Assembly (NCBI RefSeq): GCF_900107625.1
Contig: NZ_FNQK01000015.1
Location: 1 to 64,000 of the forward strand
Direction: 5' to 3'
DNA from: Bizionia paragorgiae
Lineage (GTDB): Bacteria > Bacteroidota > Bacteroidia > Flavobacteriales > Flavobacteriaceae
DNA length: 64,000 bases
Shown piece by piece: positions 63,788 through 64,000 of this stretch. The translations under genes and the position numbers were made by a program. The first letter of the stretch is position 1. Each line of letters starts with the position of its first letter. A model generated the notes under the pieces. It was given only the letters and a program-made list of their open reading frames with translations, searched no databases and was not told the DNA's origin.

Positions 63788-64000
63788 TTAAAAAAGAGGT
63801 TAGAGGTGAACTGGCTTTTGCTGTTTGGTTTATAGGTGCTAACTTGGCGTTATATGCTAAACGACCAGCTTCAACTGCACGTTTAAACGCGCTAGCCATA
63901 GCAACCGGATTTTGAGATACTGCAATTGCAGTGTTTACTAGTACGGCATCAGCTCCCATTTCCATAGCGTGTGCGGCGTGCGATGGTGCACCAATACCCG
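63780..64000 (-). CDS. thiG: Thiazole synthase ThiG, partial (C-terminal end)
   Basis: Only the last 73 or so residues are inside the window; the 5' part is beyond the right edge. The visible portion reads [20 protein letters not shown], then [20 protein letters not shown] and [13 protein letters not shown], the characteristic C-terminal half of the ThiG barrel. ThiG assembles the thiazole phosphate from DXP, ThiH-derived iminoacetate and sulfur from ThiS. The open frame continues through position 64000. Confidence 0.93.
   Translation of the reverse strand, partial: GIGAPSHAAHAMEMGADAVLVNTAIAVSQNPVAMASAFKRAVEAGRLAYNAKLAPINQTAKASSPLTSFLNA

Overview
The window looks like a chromosomal segment of a member of the Flavobacteriaceae (Bacteroidota), probably marine. 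The DNA is AT-rich and many genes are preceded by the Bacteroidota -7 element TAnnTTTG. It carries type IX secretion genes (porT and the plug/DUF5103 protein), a TamL-like lipoprotein BamA homologue, lipoproteins with acidic export signals after the lipid cysteine, a compact 287-residue primary sigma factor, and a complete Na+-translocating NADH:quinone reductase (Nqr) operon. I see no phage, insertion sequence, CRISPR array or rRNA operon. Most of the window is housekeeping chromosome.

Layout. Positions 1-6100 hold a CBS-domain protein, the Trk potassium system (trkA-trkH), the menaquinone methyltransferase ubiE/menG, porT and an rRNA methylase. Positions 6180-14030 hold tamL-like, fbaA, accD, rpsO and pnp. 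Positions 14342-15858 are a small accessory island: a Gly/aromatic-rich protein of unknown function overlapped by a lipoprotein, here proposed as a possible effector/immunity pair. Positions 16160-18961 are the proline operon proC-proB-proA, followed by sigA, a BLUF blue-light sensor and rpe. A decayed outer-membrane protein gene lies at 21486-21882. Then come an aminotransferase, a fatty acid desaturase and rsmG. Positions 25085-28783 group a DUF6029 outer-membrane protein, a TlpA thioredoxin and a divergent Omp28-like lipoprotein. These are followed by pruA (proline catabolism) and an NRDE protein.

Positions 31378-34448 are the most unusual part: five paralogous small lipoproteins in tandem on the minus strand. 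They have near-identical ends and strongly diverged centres, plus the truncated 5' end of an unrelated secreted protein lodged among them. After apaG and the T9SS plug gene comes nqrABCDEF (36681-42836). A frameshifted outer-membrane gene, an unknown small protein and apbE follow; ApbE is the flavin transferase needed to mature NqrB and NqrC. Positions 45166-53184 are mostly convergent or divergent metabolic genes (methyltransferase, DUF3050, map, CoA-transferase, HAD phosphatase, gpmI, M15 peptidase, GNAT), one tRNA-Gly(TCC) with a textbook promoter, and peptidase E. Positions 53334-57823 hold two carboxypeptidase-regulatory-domain proteins, a DUF6702 protein and a large M1 metallopeptidase. 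The right end has a K+-dependent-type membrane pyrophosphatase with an extra C-terminal domain, an App1-like phosphatase and part of a thiamine operon (thiG-thiH-thiF/moeB-like).

The functional themes are sodium/potassium bioenergetics (Trk, Nqr with ApbE, HppA), outer-membrane and T9SS biogenesis (PorT, plug, TamL), proline synthesis and breakdown, and surface lipoprotein diversification. All functions are inferred by reading motifs; no database search was run.
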